From: JASSUD01 sp031963045
Lineage (GTDB): Bacteria; Pseudomonadota; Gammaproteobacteria; Burkholderiales; Burkholderiaceae
Length of the DNA stretch: 64,000 nucleotides
Assembly: GCA_031963045.1 (NCBI GenBank)
Contig: JASSUK010000015.1
Span: forward strand, 62,001 to 126,000
Reading direction: 5' to 3'
Positions within the stretch are counted from its first letter, which is position 1; each line of letters starts with the position of its first letter. Below, one piece after another: positions 16,923 through 25,947 of the stretch. The notes under the pieces are model-generated. The model ran no database searches. It saw only the letters and a program-made list of their open reading frames with translations, and had not been told where the DNA came from. A program made the translations under genes and the position numbers.

Positions 16923-18062
16923 TTAGAGGGTTTGGAGTTTGTATTGAATAGTTGCGCTGTCATGCAACTCCCTTAGCCAACGTGCATAAGCGCGCTCGGC
17001 TTTGCGCATGCCAATTAACTGGCGTGCAATATCTCTTTGCTTATCCATCTCAGTATTTTTTACATCTGGCGCACGGCGCCCTAATACCTGAATAAGATGG
17101 TAACCATACTCGGTGCGCACCGGCTCACTAATAGCGTTTTCTTTTAATACACTGGCTGCTTGGGCAAATTCAGGAACGGTGTCTCTCAAAGCAATCCACC
17201 CCAAATCCCCTCCTTGCGATGCCGAGCCATCTTCGGAAACCGTGCGCGCAAGCTCACCAAAGTCGGCTCCTGCTAAAATTTTTCTGCGCAACTCAAGCAG
17301 TTTCTGCTGCGCTGATTTTTCAGAGGTCCCGTGGTGTATGCGGATCAAAATATGGCGCACATGGACTTGTTCCATGGTAGGCCGTGCTACTGGAGACTGC
17401 GCTGCTGCTTGTGCTAATTCATTAGCAGAACCGGGGTTCGCCATATATTGATCCACATCGGCATCAGATACGGTCACTTTGCGATCCACCTCTTTTTGGC
17501 GGAGCGCTTCAATGCTCAACTCATTTTTCATTTCACGTTGTATGACCGACCAGGAAAACCCAGCTGATTCTAATTGCCGGCGATAGGCAGCTAAAGAAAG
17601 GTTTTCATTGCGAGCAAGGTTTTCTAACGCCTGCATAACCGCAGCATCTTCTGGGGAAATGCCCTCTTCTTGCGCTTTTTGAAGCTGTATGTGCTGCAAT
17701 ATCAAGTGCTCAAGCACTTGCTTACGGAGTACATCTTGGGGAGGCAATACAGGCGAAGCGCTTGCCATTTTAGATGCGCCAGCAGATTTTTTGCTCGCAA
17801 GTGACTGCCGATGCACACGGTAGGTAATCAAACGCACACGGGCAGCTAGCTCTCGCTCAGTAATCACTTCTTGATTCACCACAGCAACCACGTGGTCCAA
17901 GTCTTGAGGCGAAGGGGGTGCCCCTCCTTTTTGCACGGATGGCAATGCTTGTGCATGCGCGGAAGACTGCAAACCACAGACGATACTAATAAACGCAATC
18001 AGCATCAGCATAGCAATACAAGCGAGCAAAACACGCCCTAAAATTCTAATTGGCTTACGCAT
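16923..18062 (-). CDS. surA: Periplasmic chaperone/peptidyl-prolyl isomerase SurA
   Basis: A 379-residue protein. The ATG at 18062 is preferred (AAGGA eight bases upstream) over a TTG frame from 18086. It has a signal peptide (ILGRVLLACIAMLMLIAFIS, cleaved near AHAQA) and a SurA N-terminal chaperone domain (DHVVAVVNQEVITERELAAR). One parvulin domain follows (VHVRHILIRIHHGTSEKSAQ ... GGDLGWI ... VRTEYGYHLIQVLGRRA), then the C-terminal helix. Many SurA proteins have two parvulin domains; only one is recognisable. SurA escorts outer-membrane proteins to BamA. The gene lies 33 bases after lptD, whose product is a SurA client. Confidence 0.93.
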   Translation of the reverse strand: MRKPIRILGRVLLACIAMLMLIAFISIVCGLQSSAHAQALPSVQKGGAPPSPQDLDHVVAVVNQEVITERELAARVRLITYRVHRQSLASKKSAGASKMASASPVLPPQDVLRKQVLEHLILQHIQLQKAQEEGISPEDAAVMQALENLARNENLSLAAYRRQLESAGFSWSVIQREMKNELSIEALRQKEVDRKVTVSDADVDQYMANPGSANELAQAAAQSPVARPTMEQVHVRHILIRIHHGTSEKSAQQKLLELRRKILAGADFGELARTVSEDGSASQGGDLGWIALRDTVPEFAQAASVLKENAISEPVRTEYGYHLIQVLGRRAPDVKNTEMDKQRDIARQLIGMRKAERAYARWLRELHDSATIQYKLQTL

Positions 18063-18095
18063 AGATATTTTCCTTGGGAGCCACAAAAGGCTGTG

Positions 18096-20630
18096 TTATT
18101 CGTATTCAGTAAAAGGTTCAGCAGCAGAACGCACAGAGGGGAGCGCCGTATAACCCGGGACACTCGCTACAAATTGATCGATCAAACCATTATCAATTTT
18201 TGAAAGCCCTTTGAGTTCAAGTTGCGCAAGCACACGTAAGCCGGATAAAGGCTTAGCCGTGGTAGGCACACCGGGCACCGGTTTAAGGACGTTGTCTCTG
18301 CTATTAGCAAAGCGCTGCACTCCAAAACCAAATGACCAGCACGGCGCATCATATTGAAAACCCATCACGCCATCTGCAAGACGCTGACCATCCAAATCAT
18401 AGTTAATCCGGCTGATTCCATACAACTTACGATTCGCAAGCAGTGGCCATTGTGCGGACAAGATGATTTGGCGAATAGGCGTATCGCGCAAGGCGGTGCT
18501 GGGTCGGGTATATCGATAAGCTGCATTAAACACTTTTCGATTTTCTGGACTCCATGCAAAACCCAGATTAGAACGAATGAGTTGGTGGGTATCTGGGTTA
18601 TATTGAATCCCGGTTTCTGAGGCTAGGCCTGCACCCATTTTGAAAGAGGCGCCCAACAATAAATCCGAATGATTAGCCAGTGCGCGCGATACAGAGGGCG
18701 TAAGTGTAGTACGTTGTTGCTTAAAGTAGTACTGCTGCGCTAAAACCAGGCGGGCACGCTCATCACCATCCATAGCACGGATAAAGCGGGTCGTAATACC
18801 TGTGGTTAAACGGCTAGCATCCGCCACACGGTCATTACCAATAAACGTATTCCCGGTATAAATCTCTGCAAAGCTAAAGTCTGACTCTACCGTATCAAAA
18901 ATAGGAATATTATTTTGATCACGATATGGAGTAAAAACGTAATACGCACGTGGTTCAAGGGTTTGAATATAATCTTGCCCAAAAAGCGCTACAGGACGCT
19001 CAAAAATCAAACCCGTATCTAGGCTCAACGTAGGTATAGCAACACTTAAACGATTAGATTGATCTCTATTCAGATCATATGCTGCAAAATGGGCCTGAAT
19101 CTTTGGAGTAATGAAATACTCAGGTCGAACAATCGGATAACTAATCGATGGATTAAATACCGCCCTTTGTCCTTGTGCGGCTTCTTGCGTCAAGATCCGG
19201 AATCGGGAGAAATCAAGCTCTGCACTCGCATCCACTCCACCAGGCAAATAAGCGCTTCCCCAGTTATAACGTCCAAACCTCGCATTAATCTGCGGTTCAC
19301 GCGCATAAGGGGGCAAAGAGGGCGGCAAAGTTTGCCAATATTGCCGGCGTGCAACCACACTCCACGGCCCTTCTTTCCAAGTCAGGCCGACTTCTTGGGG
19401 ATATAACAGCTGCATCCCATTAATAAATAAATTATTCCCCGCAATTTCTTGGGGATACGCGTTATCCGATACGCGGTTGTAATTTACATAACCGCCAAAG
19501 CCTTTTCCGAAGGTTTGTTGATGCTTTACATACATCGCATAACGATTGGTTTTCGCTATTGCATCGTAGGGTAAATCTTCAACAAATATCGAGCCTTTAT
19601 ACGTAGCAGAAAGATAACGATACTCTGCACCAATCATCGGCCCGCGACGGGTAATCAGCCTAGGATACAAAGTAGCATCATAATTGGGCGCAATATTAAA
19701 ATAATAGGGCAAGGTAGTACTGATACCCGAAACCGAATCTACCTGCACCCGAGGAGGCAAAAAGCCAGATTGCCGGCCACTTGATAGTGGAAAAGAAACA
19801 TAAGGGCTTGCAAAAAGAGGCACACCTTTAAAGTACAAGGCTGCGTTTCTTGCCACTCCACGGTTATTGCCCTGATCTAAATCTATAGAATGCGCTTTTA
19901 AATACCATACAGGATCCGCAGGGCAATCGCATACTGTATAGATGCCTTCCTCAATAATGACATGTTCAGGGCCTGACAGATTTACACGCCGCGCCTTCCC
20001 CCACCCTTTTGTCGTATTGAGGTAATACGTAGGAGAGAGCATATAACCTTGTCTGGCTTGCACATTTAAATGCGCTTCAGGGCCTGCCAGCACGCTCCCC
20101 TTATAAATTAGATGCACATCCCCCCACGCATCTGCGCGGTCTGTATCTGGGTCATAGCGCAATATATTGGCTTTAAGGATGGAATCCGGTGAACGGATTT
20201 CAGCTTGTGCGTCTTTTGAGCGCACCATCTCCACCTTTTGACGCACTTGCCCCTTAATTTGGCCACCCGATAAAAAGCGCGCAGCTTTGTCTCCTGGCAA
20301 CAAAGGGTGCTCAGTCAGCATAGGCGCCATTTTTAAAGGGGGTACAGGGTGTGGCAAGCCTTGGGAGTGCAATTGCGATGTAGACTGAGACCGCGAAGGA
20401 GCTTGCCCAATACGCTGTATAGAAGATCGAGAAAGTGTATGAGAAGGCAACAACGCTTCTTGCGCCATACAAGACGATGCCCGGCCGGATACCTCGATTA
20501 AAAAAACGATCGATGCGATATGGGGTAACAAGCTCTGCAAACGCACACGGCGTACAAACAGATAAGGAAAGCGAGCGGAAGCAGACACAAGAAAAATAAA
20601 TAAAAAAATCCCCCATCTACCTATATACAT
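18096..20630 (-). CDS. lptD: LPS-assembly protein LptD
   Basis: An 844-residue outer-membrane beta-barrel that inserts lipopolysaccharide into the outer leaflet. The N-terminal OstA domain spans roughly residues 140-270 (ILKANILRYDPDTDRADAWG; EHVIIEEGIYTVCDCPADPV). A long barrel of alternating strands follows. The family's cysteines are visible in TVCDCPAD and near the C-terminus in DAPCWSFGFGVQRF, consistent with the required disulphides. The N-terminus before the signal-like segment is long and hydrophobic (GIFLFIFLVSASARFPYLF), so the exact start is uncertain. It heads the lptD-surA-pdxA group and is divergent from amgK-murU. Confidence 0.95.
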   Translation of the reverse strand: MYIGRWGIFLFIFLVSASARFPYLFVRRVRLQSLLPHIASIVFLIEVSGRASSCMAQEALLPSHTLSRSSIQRIGQAPSRSQSTSQLHSQGLPHPVPPLKMAPMLTEHPLLPGDKAARFLSGGQIKGQVRQKVEMVRSKDAQAEIRSPDSILKANILRYDPDTDRADAWGDVHLIYKGSVLAGPEAHLNVQARQGYMLSPTYYLNTTKGWGKARRVNLSGPEHVIIEEGIYTVCDCPADPVWYLKAHSIDLDQGNNRGVARNAALYFKGVPLFASPYVSFPLSSGRQSGFLPPRVQVDSVSGISTTLPYYFNIAPNYDATLYPRLITRRGPMIGAEYRYLSATYKGSIFVEDLPYDAIAKTNRYAMYVKHQQTFGKGFGGYVNYNRVSDNAYPQEIAGNNLFINGMQLLYPQEVGLTWKEGPWSVVARRQYWQTLPPSLPPYAREPQINARFGRYNWGSAYLPGGVDASAELDFSRFRILTQEAAQGQRAVFNPSISYPIVRPEYFITPKIQAHFAAYDLNRDQSNRLSVAIPTLSLDTGLIFERPVALFGQDYIQTLEPRAYYVFTPYRDQNNIPIFDTVESDFSFAEIYTGNTFIGNDRVADASRLTTGITTRFIRAMDGDERARLVLAQQYYFKQQRTTLTPSVSRALANHSDLLLGASFKMGAGLASETGIQYNPDTHQLIRSNLGFAWSPENRKVFNAAYRYTRPSTALRDTPIRQIILSAQWPLLANRKLYGISRINYDLDGQRLADGVMGFQYDAPCWSFGFGVQRFANSRDNVLKPVPGVPTTAKPLSGLRVLAQLELKGLSKIDNGLIDQFVASVPGYTALPSVRSAAEPFTEYE

Positions 20631-20944
20631 AGGAATATGGGGATGGAGAGAGGCGCAGGGATACTCGTAGGTTAGTGGTGACGAAGGAACCCCAACATGT
20701 ACGCCATGGCGTCCTTGATGATCAGCTTACGATTATCTAAAAGCAAAAATTAAAAGTCAGCGGTACGCATGTTGGGGTTCGTGCTTAACCCCAACCTACC
20801 ATACTGGCTACTCTGTTTCGAAAGAAGTCTACTATAGAGCACTTTCTCTGCATCGCTTTTCATAATTTTGCCTTCTGTGTAGATTTTACCTGTGTTCTAT
20901 ACTCTATATTTTAATTTTTATTCACCGCACCCAAGCGCTCATCT
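20631..20944. other. Divergent intergenic region between lptD and amgK
   Basis: About 314 bases. It holds a complete M1 element at 20667-20801. The remaining ~140 bases before amgK are AT-rich and should contain its promoter. No other feature is recognised. Confidence 0.6.
20667..20801. mobile_element. M1 element, complete copy 1 (135 bp)
   Basis: Left arm GTAGGTTAGTGGTGACGAAG...CCCCAACATG (20667-20705). Inverted right arm CATGTTGGGGTTCGTGC...CCAACCTACC (to 20801). The spacer includes GTCCTTGATGATCAGCTTAC and AAAATTAAAAGTC, shared with other copies. No open frame. Confidence 0.85.
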
Positions 20945-22054
20945 ATGTCTGCTTCGCCATCTTCTTATAGCCTGTCTACTCCTTCTGAAAATCAGGCAGC
21001 AGCTAGACCCCACGCGCCAGATCTGCGTACTGCCCAGCTACTGGCTTGGCTCACCCCCTATGCACAGCGCTATGCGCTAGACCTGTCCACTTGCCACGCT
21101 GCATCGAGTGACGCAGGAACACGGCGCTACTTTCGTATTCATAGCGATGCGCCTCATACCCCAAGCTTTATTGCAGTAGATGCCCCTCCTCCTGAGAAAA
21201 ACCAAGCATTCGCCAAAATCGCCATGCTGTTTTCTCAAGCAGGTATACAAGTACCCAAAGTGCTCGAATATGATTTTGAGCAAGGCTTTATGCTGCTTAC
21301 GGATTTAGGTAATACCCTTTATCTTACCCACCTCATAGCGCTACAAAACACTGCTACACCCATGCAAACACAGGCGCAAACAGAAGCACGCGCTCTGTAT
21401 GATGCAGCGCTTAATGCGCTCATACTTTGGCAATGTGCCACCCATCCTAATATTTTGCCCGAATACGATACCGCCTTATTACGCCAAGAACTTGAGCTAT
21501 TTCCAACATGGTATCTAGAACGTCATTTGGGACTGACACTAAGCCCTGCACAACGTAGTCGACTAGATACAAGCTTTACCCTTTTAATCGACACAGCACT
21601 CTCCCAGCCCCGTGTTTTCGTACACCGAGACTATATGCCACGTAATTTAATGGTGTATCCCAATGGGCCTGGCGTACTAGACTTTCAAGATGCGGTATTA
21701 GGTCCCATCACCTACGATGCCATCTCTCTCTTTCGAGATGCTTTTATCAGCTGGGATGAAGCCTTTGAGCGCGACTGCCTCCAAGGCTATTGGCAACGTG
21801 CACAAAACGCAGGGTTACCAGTTCCAACCGATTTCCCCACTTTTTACCGCGCTCTTGAATGGATGGGTCTGCAGCGCCACTTAAAAGTATTAGGCATCTT
21901 TGCTCGCCTTTGCTACCGAGATGGCAAGACTCACTATCTACAAGATGCTCCACGCTTTTTAAAATATATTCATACAGTCACGGCACGCTATGCAGAATTA
22001 AAAGATATTGCACAACTTTTGCAAGAACTTTCTGTGCTGCCCACGATCAACTAA
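20945..22054 (+). CDS. amgK: N-acetylmuramate/N-acetylglucosamine 1-kinase, AmgK-like
   Basis: A 369-residue phosphotransferase of the aminoglycoside-kinase fold. The catalytic loop is VFVHRDYMPRNLMVYPNG (H-x-D...N) and the metal motif is GVLDFQDAVLGPITYD. The ATP-binding lobe includes SSDAGTRRYFRIHSDAPHTP. The family phosphorylates the anomeric position of MurNAc recovered from the cell wall. The immediate neighbour murU uses that product, and the two genes next to lptD are a conserved arrangement in Pseudomonas and Burkholderia. Start ATG 20945; the ~35 residues before the kinase core are low-complexity. AnmK, an earlier step of the same recycling route, is at 47833-48975. Confidence 0.88.
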   Translation: MSASPSSYSLSTPSENQAAARPHAPDLRTAQLLAWLTPYAQRYALDLSTCHAASSDAGTRRYFRIHSDAPHTPSFIAVDAPPPEKNQAFAKIAMLFSQAGIQVPKVLEYDFEQGFMLLTDLGNTLYLTHLIALQNTATPMQTQAQTEARALYDAALNALILWQCATHPNILPEYDTALLRQELELFPTWYLERHLGLTLSPAQRSRLDTSFTLLIDTALSQPRVFVHRDYMPRNLMVYPNGPGVLDFQDAVLGPITYDAISLFRDAFISWDEAFERDCLQGYWQRAQNAGLPVPTDFPTFYRALEWMGLQRHLKVLGIFARLCYRDGKTHYLQDAPRFLKYIHTVTARYAELKDIAQLLQELSVLPTIN

Positions 22055-22077
22055 TACGTCCATCCATCGCCGACAAT

Positions 22078-22839
22078 ATGACATCCTCCCCTCCTCTCGC
22101 AGCCATGATATTTGCCGCCGGGCGCGGCGAACGCATGCGCCCACTCACTGACACATGCCCCAAACCCTTGCTAAAGGTAGCCGGCCAGCCTCTCTTAGTG
22201 TGGCAAATTAAACGGCTAGAGCGCGCAGGTTTTCGGCGGATTATCATTAATCACGCTTGGCTAGGTGAACAAATAGAAGCGGCCTTAGGCGACGGCAGCC
22301 GCTTTGGCGTAGAGCTCTTTTACTCTGCCGAGCCTCACGCATTAGAAACCGCAGGCGGCGTCGCTTACGCATTACCGCTATTAGAGCGCGCCAGTACCCA
22401 CCCCATTTTCCTAGCAGTCAGCGGCGATATTTTTACCGACTACGATTACGCCCAACTTATCCCTCGCCTACACCAAATGGCACACTCTGATACGTCAAAA
22501 ATGCACTTGGTTATGGTTCCCAACCCCGAATATCACAGCAGTGGCGATTTTTATCTAGAGGGCGAGCGCCTTCACGTAGAAGCTCCTACAAAAAACATCA
22601 CCGCCCATACCTTTGGCAATATTGGCTTATACGACAGGCGTTTATTTGAGAAGTTGCGCACCCACTCCACTAAAGAGCCTGCGATCTGTTCACTCAAACA
22701 CTACTACCACCGCGCCATGGCGCAAGGCGAAGTCAGTGGAGAACTCTATACTGGATATTGGGAGAATATTGGAACGCCAGAACAGTTGCATGCGCTAGAT
22801 ACCAAGGTGGCAGCTGGCGTTTGGACAGATTTAATATAA
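22078..22839 (+). CDS. murU: N-acetylmuramate-1-phosphate uridylyltransferase MurU
   Basis: A 253-residue nucleotidyltransferase. The start is ATG 22078; the longer open frame from 21859 only overlaps amgK. The N-terminal signature AMIFAAGRGERMRPLTDTCP followed by KPLLKVAGQPLLVWQI is that of sugar-1-phosphate nucleotidyltransferases. Further motifs are INHAWLGEQIEAALGDGSRF and SGDIFTDYDY. It makes UDP-MurNAc from MurNAc-1-phosphate and UTP, a shortcut that bypasses MurA/MurB. It lies 23 bases after amgK in one transcript. Confidence 0.9.
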   Translation: MTSSPPLAAMIFAAGRGERMRPLTDTCPKPLLKVAGQPLLVWQIKRLERAGFRRIIINHAWLGEQIEAALGDGSRFGVELFYSAEPHALETAGGVAYALPLLERASTHPIFLAVSGDIFTDYDYAQLIPRLHQMAHSDTSKMHLVMVPNPEYHSSGDFYLEGERLHVEAPTKNITAHTFGNIGLYDRRLFEKLRTHSTKEPAICSLKHYYHRAMAQGEVSGELYTGYWENIGTPEQLHALDTKVAAGVWTDLI

Positions 22840-22843
22840 AAAA

Positions 22844-22872
22844 AGCGAAATGGCTATATGGGCCATTTCGCT
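22844..22872 (-). terminator. Terminator of the 763-residue protein gene
   Basis: AGCGAAATGGC (22844-22854) pairs perfectly with GCCATTTCGCT (22862-22872). On the minus strand the stem is followed by TTTTTTTATATT, so it ends transcription from the gene at 22923-25214. The T-run overlaps the last bases before the murU stop codon. Confidence 0.8.
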
Positions 22873-22877
22873 CTGCC

Positions 22878-22920
22878 TATCAACAACTCGCCGTTCTATA
22901 ACATGCGTAACATCAGTTAT
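22878..22920. repeat. S3 short dispersed repeat, copy 1 (43 bp)
   Basis: TATCAACAACTCGCCGTTCT followed by ATAACATGCGTAACATCAGTTAT. A copy of the same length and about 85% identity lies at 52450-52492, and a fragment at 54634-54650. All three lie at or just past the stop codon of a minus-strand gene. Confidence 0.65.
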
Positions 22921-22922
22921 GC

Positions 22923-25214
22923 CTATGCAATATTTCTTACTCTAAAATTTTCTTCTTCGCCGTCATCGGCATATCCACTATCCGCGGTCGTTTGCCTTGC
23001 TCTGCTCCATTTAGGATCAGAAACGCCATGCATTTCTGCTACTGCAGTAGCATATTTTTCTGCATCCTGCCTTAAGCTTTTTATAAATCTATTACCGTTA
23101 TCTGCTGTCAAATATCGAACTTTTGACTCCGTATTGGATACACAGTCTTCATATAAAGTACGGATTTTCTTATATGCTTCTTCTTGCGGCTGGGGCTCAT
23201 CCTGCGATACTAGAGAAAATAAATTATCATTTTTATATGAAATACCACTTTCCCATATGTCTTTTTGGTTTGCCAATAAAGCTATACCTATCTCTCCTTG
23301 AGTAGAAAATTTTATATATTCCATCTCTTCATCTTTGGTATATATTAAATATGCATCCTGTATAGATTTTTGAAGCAAGGCATAAAACTCAAATACGAAC
23401 TCTAGTGTCTGATCAATAAGCGCATTAAATGGGGCGTATGTATTAATGACCCAATCACCTTTTTCTTTTAAATACTCTCCAGTGATTTTCTCAGAATTTC
23501 TCTGAAGGTTTTCAGAAAAAATATTCCATTTCTCATCGAATTTTTTAGCTTCATTAACAATATTGCTTAAGCTTTGTTTTATTATTAATTCTGCCGAATT
23601 AATAGATGAATGAATTTCATTTCTTTTTATTTCTATATTATTTCCAATTTCCAAAGCAGCTTTATTTTCAATTCCAAAGCCATCTTCATTCTCAGGCATA
23701 GCGAGAGGCATCCAGGAATATACCCCTGAAATATCTTCAGGACTCTGAATCAATGGAGAAGAAGATCTTTTATTATGAAACTCGGCGAGTTCTGCATCCA
23801 TCTCTGAGTCTACGCTATTTTGTCTCTCTCTTGAGCGCAGGGATGCTGTTTTAGAACGCAGTGTATATTGCGCACTTTCAATATTATTCTTCTCAAGAAT
23901 TTCTTCAAGCACGTCCAAATCTTTGATTGAAAAATCAATCAAACTATCATCAAATGCTTTTTGTGTGCCATCCACTGCTTGATAAGATGCTATCTGAGTA
24001 TTTACCAGCAAAGATGCACTATTCAATGTATGCGCACTTATTTCAGGGCTAGAAAAGAAGCTTGCCAAATCTGCTACTGCTAGAGAGGAAAGTAAGTAAT
24101 CTTCTTTATTTTTATGCTTAGAAATTTGACCAACATCATCCACTTTTTGCTTACTCTTCACCAAAGAGTGAGCATGATTTGGTCTAGAGCTATTGGCTTG
24201 CGTTGTTTCAAGATCTTCTGCGACATTTCCCAACGACAGATCAAAAGCCACACTGTGTCTTCTAAAGCTATGTATACCGTTAGAAGAAGAGCCATGTATA
24301 GGTGAAGTCACTCTCATAGCCCTATTAGAGGTAATTTCATGCTGCTCAGGAAGTTTTTCGAATGTAACTGGATTTAACCAAGAAGAGCGTTTTGCTATTT
24401 TTGATGTGCCAGCCGTAGCTATTTTTATTTCGGTAGAGGGCCTGCTGTCACGGGTTTTCAAATTAGCCAATTTCTGAGCGATATGATCTAGCCGACCTCT
24501 CATTCCTTCTGCTCTAACTAGCGCACTATTAGCATCACATAGCTGCTTTTCTAGGGATTCAGCTTCTTCTTTTAACGCATTTACATGCTCTTTATACCCT
24601 CCCTCACCCAAAGCGCCGATAGCTGAGCCAATAAGCTCTCCCGTCACTACGGTTAACGCATAACCACTATGAGTAAAGCATAGGCATACGCCAATAGCGA
24701 GTGACAATCCACCTAATACTTTAGCAGTCTTTGCTAAGGCCTCAAAACGCGCTTGCACCTCGTCACTTTCAAATAACCTAGTCTGAGCTAGTTTTTCAAA
24801 TTTACTATGCAATGCCGCTGTCTTTTCCTCGACTTGCACTTTTTTATCTTTTTGCTCGCTAATTTGACTATCTAATATAGTTTTTAAAAAATCTACGCCC
24901 TTTTCTGCTAAAGGTATAGATTCAGCCAATTGATCTTTAGCGTTATTTAGCGCAAGCATACTTACATCGGATACTGCATTCTGATCACTAGGGTTTTGAG
25001 AAAAGTAGATATGCATACCATTACTTCGCCTTCTACTTTCCTTCGAAGTAAGAGGAAGCTCCTGCTCATGTACTTTATCGTACAGTGCTTCAAACTTATC
25101 TATTGCATGTAAAGCTTCAGCTTCAGAATTAATGCTTTCAGGAGAGGGTACACTTTGATTATTTCTTACCATTATTTCAGAGCTATTTCTGGTAGTGGTT
25201 AGTGCGCTTATCAT
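22923..25214 (-). CDS. Large hypothetical coiled-coil protein with a central hydrophobic region
   Basis: A 763-residue protein of unknown family. The N-terminus is Ser/Thr/Asn-rich (MISALTTTRNSSEIMVRNNQ). Residues ~85-160 form a coiled coil (NNAKDQLAESIPLAEKGVDF). Residues ~164-202 are hydrophobic (TAKVLGGLSLAIGVCLCFTH; YALTVVTGELIGSAIGALGE). A second coiled coil follows (HVNALKEEAESLEKQLCDAN), then a long Ser-rich, low-complexity middle and a helical C-terminal third. The arrangement resembles that of the protein at 4838-6376. Secreted translocator-like or host-membrane proteins have such layouts, but no motif proves this. The gene is AT-rich, lacks the M1 repeats common around core genes, and has its own terminator. 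Confidence 0.65.
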   Translation of the reverse strand: MISALTTTRNSSEIMVRNNQSVPSPESINSEAEALHAIDKFEALYDKVHEQELPLTSKESRRRSNGMHIYFSQNPSDQNAVSDVSMLALNNAKDQLAESIPLAEKGVDFLKTILDSQISEQKDKKVQVEEKTAALHSKFEKLAQTRLFESDEVQARFEALAKTAKVLGGLSLAIGVCLCFTHSGYALTVVTGELIGSAIGALGEGGYKEHVNALKEEAESLEKQLCDANSALVRAEGMRGRLDHIAQKLANLKTRDSRPSTEIKIATAGTSKIAKRSSWLNPVTFEKLPEQHEITSNRAMRVTSPIHGSSSNGIHSFRRHSVAFDLSLGNVAEDLETTQANSSRPNHAHSLVKSKQKVDDVGQISKHKNKEDYLLSSLAVADLASFFSSPEISAHTLNSASLLVNTQIASYQAVDGTQKAFDDSLIDFSIKDLDVLEEILEKNNIESAQYTLRSKTASLRSRERQNSVDSEMDAELAEFHNKRSSSPLIQSPEDISGVYSWMPLAMPENEDGFGIENKAALEIGNNIEIKRNEIHSSINSAELIIKQSLSNIVNEAKKFDEKWNIFSENLQRNSEKITGEYLKEKGDWVINTYAPFNALIDQTLEFVFEFYALLQKSIQDAYLIYTKDEEMEYIKFSTQGEIGIALLANQKDIWESGISYKNDNLFSLVSQDEPQPQEEAYKKIRTLYEDCVSNTESKVRYLTADNGNRFIKSLRQDAEKYATAVAEMHGVSDPKWSRARQTTADSGYADDGEEENFRVRNIA

Positions 25215-25378
25215 CCTGAAAGCCTTTAAAAAAATAGAGTAAAATAATTAAAATTTAATAATGTGTTTCTAGAGAAGTCTAATATAAAAAGTATAAATAT
25301 ATACTTCAAAAAAAAAGGTATAAACCATATGCTCGCATAGAGCAGATAACTATAAAGTAAATACCTTACATATACTTA

Positions 25379-25594
25379 TCAAGCAAAATAACTCTCTATG
25401 ATGCAATGTGTCACAGATTCCCAATGCTTTTCTTCGCACTCCATCTTCGATGGATGCAAATTACGAACATTCTTACATTCTACTAGATCAGGAGGCATGG
25501 CATCAAAAAGCGCCCGCCCATTACGCAAAGGACGCTCTTGAAAACCACCCACCCAACGTGCCATATTATTCGGAATAGGCAAAATCGTACGCAT
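25379..25594 (-). CDS. Small hypothetical protein
   Basis: A 71-residue frame with an ATG at 25594 and no clear ribosome site. The sequence MRTILPIPNNMARWVGGFQE continues to ECEEKHWESVTHCIIESYFA. It has a balanced composition and could be genuine, but no family is recognised. It may also be a fragment of a longer lost gene. It is co-oriented with its neighbours in the accessory block. Confidence 0.35.
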   Translation of the reverse strand: MRTILPIPNNMARWVGGFQERPLRNGRALFDAMPPDLVECKNVRNLHPSKMECEEKHWESVTHCIIESYFA

Positions 25595-25947
25595 AGAATT
25601 ATTTCTATATTTTCAAAGTTATAGCAAACGCCGAAGCTTACTTGCAAAAAGTTAGGAAAGCAGCATGTATCACACTGAATAATCTTAATTTATCGATAAG
25701 AATAGTCTGCACTCATTCCAGCTTAGCCGCATAGCCAGTCTTTTTATCGAGGCAAAGTATAGCTAACACTCTTAAGGATAATACTTTTTATCAATTTTAG
25801 ATACGCACTATTCTGACCCAAAGAAGCGTGGAGAGGGATGCACCAAGGGCTATGCAGATCAGCATAAGAGACCTATTTAAAAAAATGAGGAATCTATAAA
25901 AATATAGATTCCTCATTTTTTTAAATAGGTCTCAGCACGATTAAATT
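25595..25947. other. AT-rich intergenic region
   Basis: About 350 bases between two minus-strand genes. It contains the long perfect hairpin at 25868-25933. Nothing else is recognised. Confidence 0.55.
25868..25933 (-). terminator. 31-bp perfect hairpin after the glycine-rich protein gene
   Basis: GAGACCTATTTAAAAAAATG...AATCTATA (25868-25898) pairs without mismatch with 25903-25933 around a 4-base loop. Each arm holds an A7 or T7 run. It lies 15 bases after the stop of the gene at 25948, so it should act as a strong (bidirectional) terminator. The length is unusual for a simple terminator. Confidence 0.8.
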
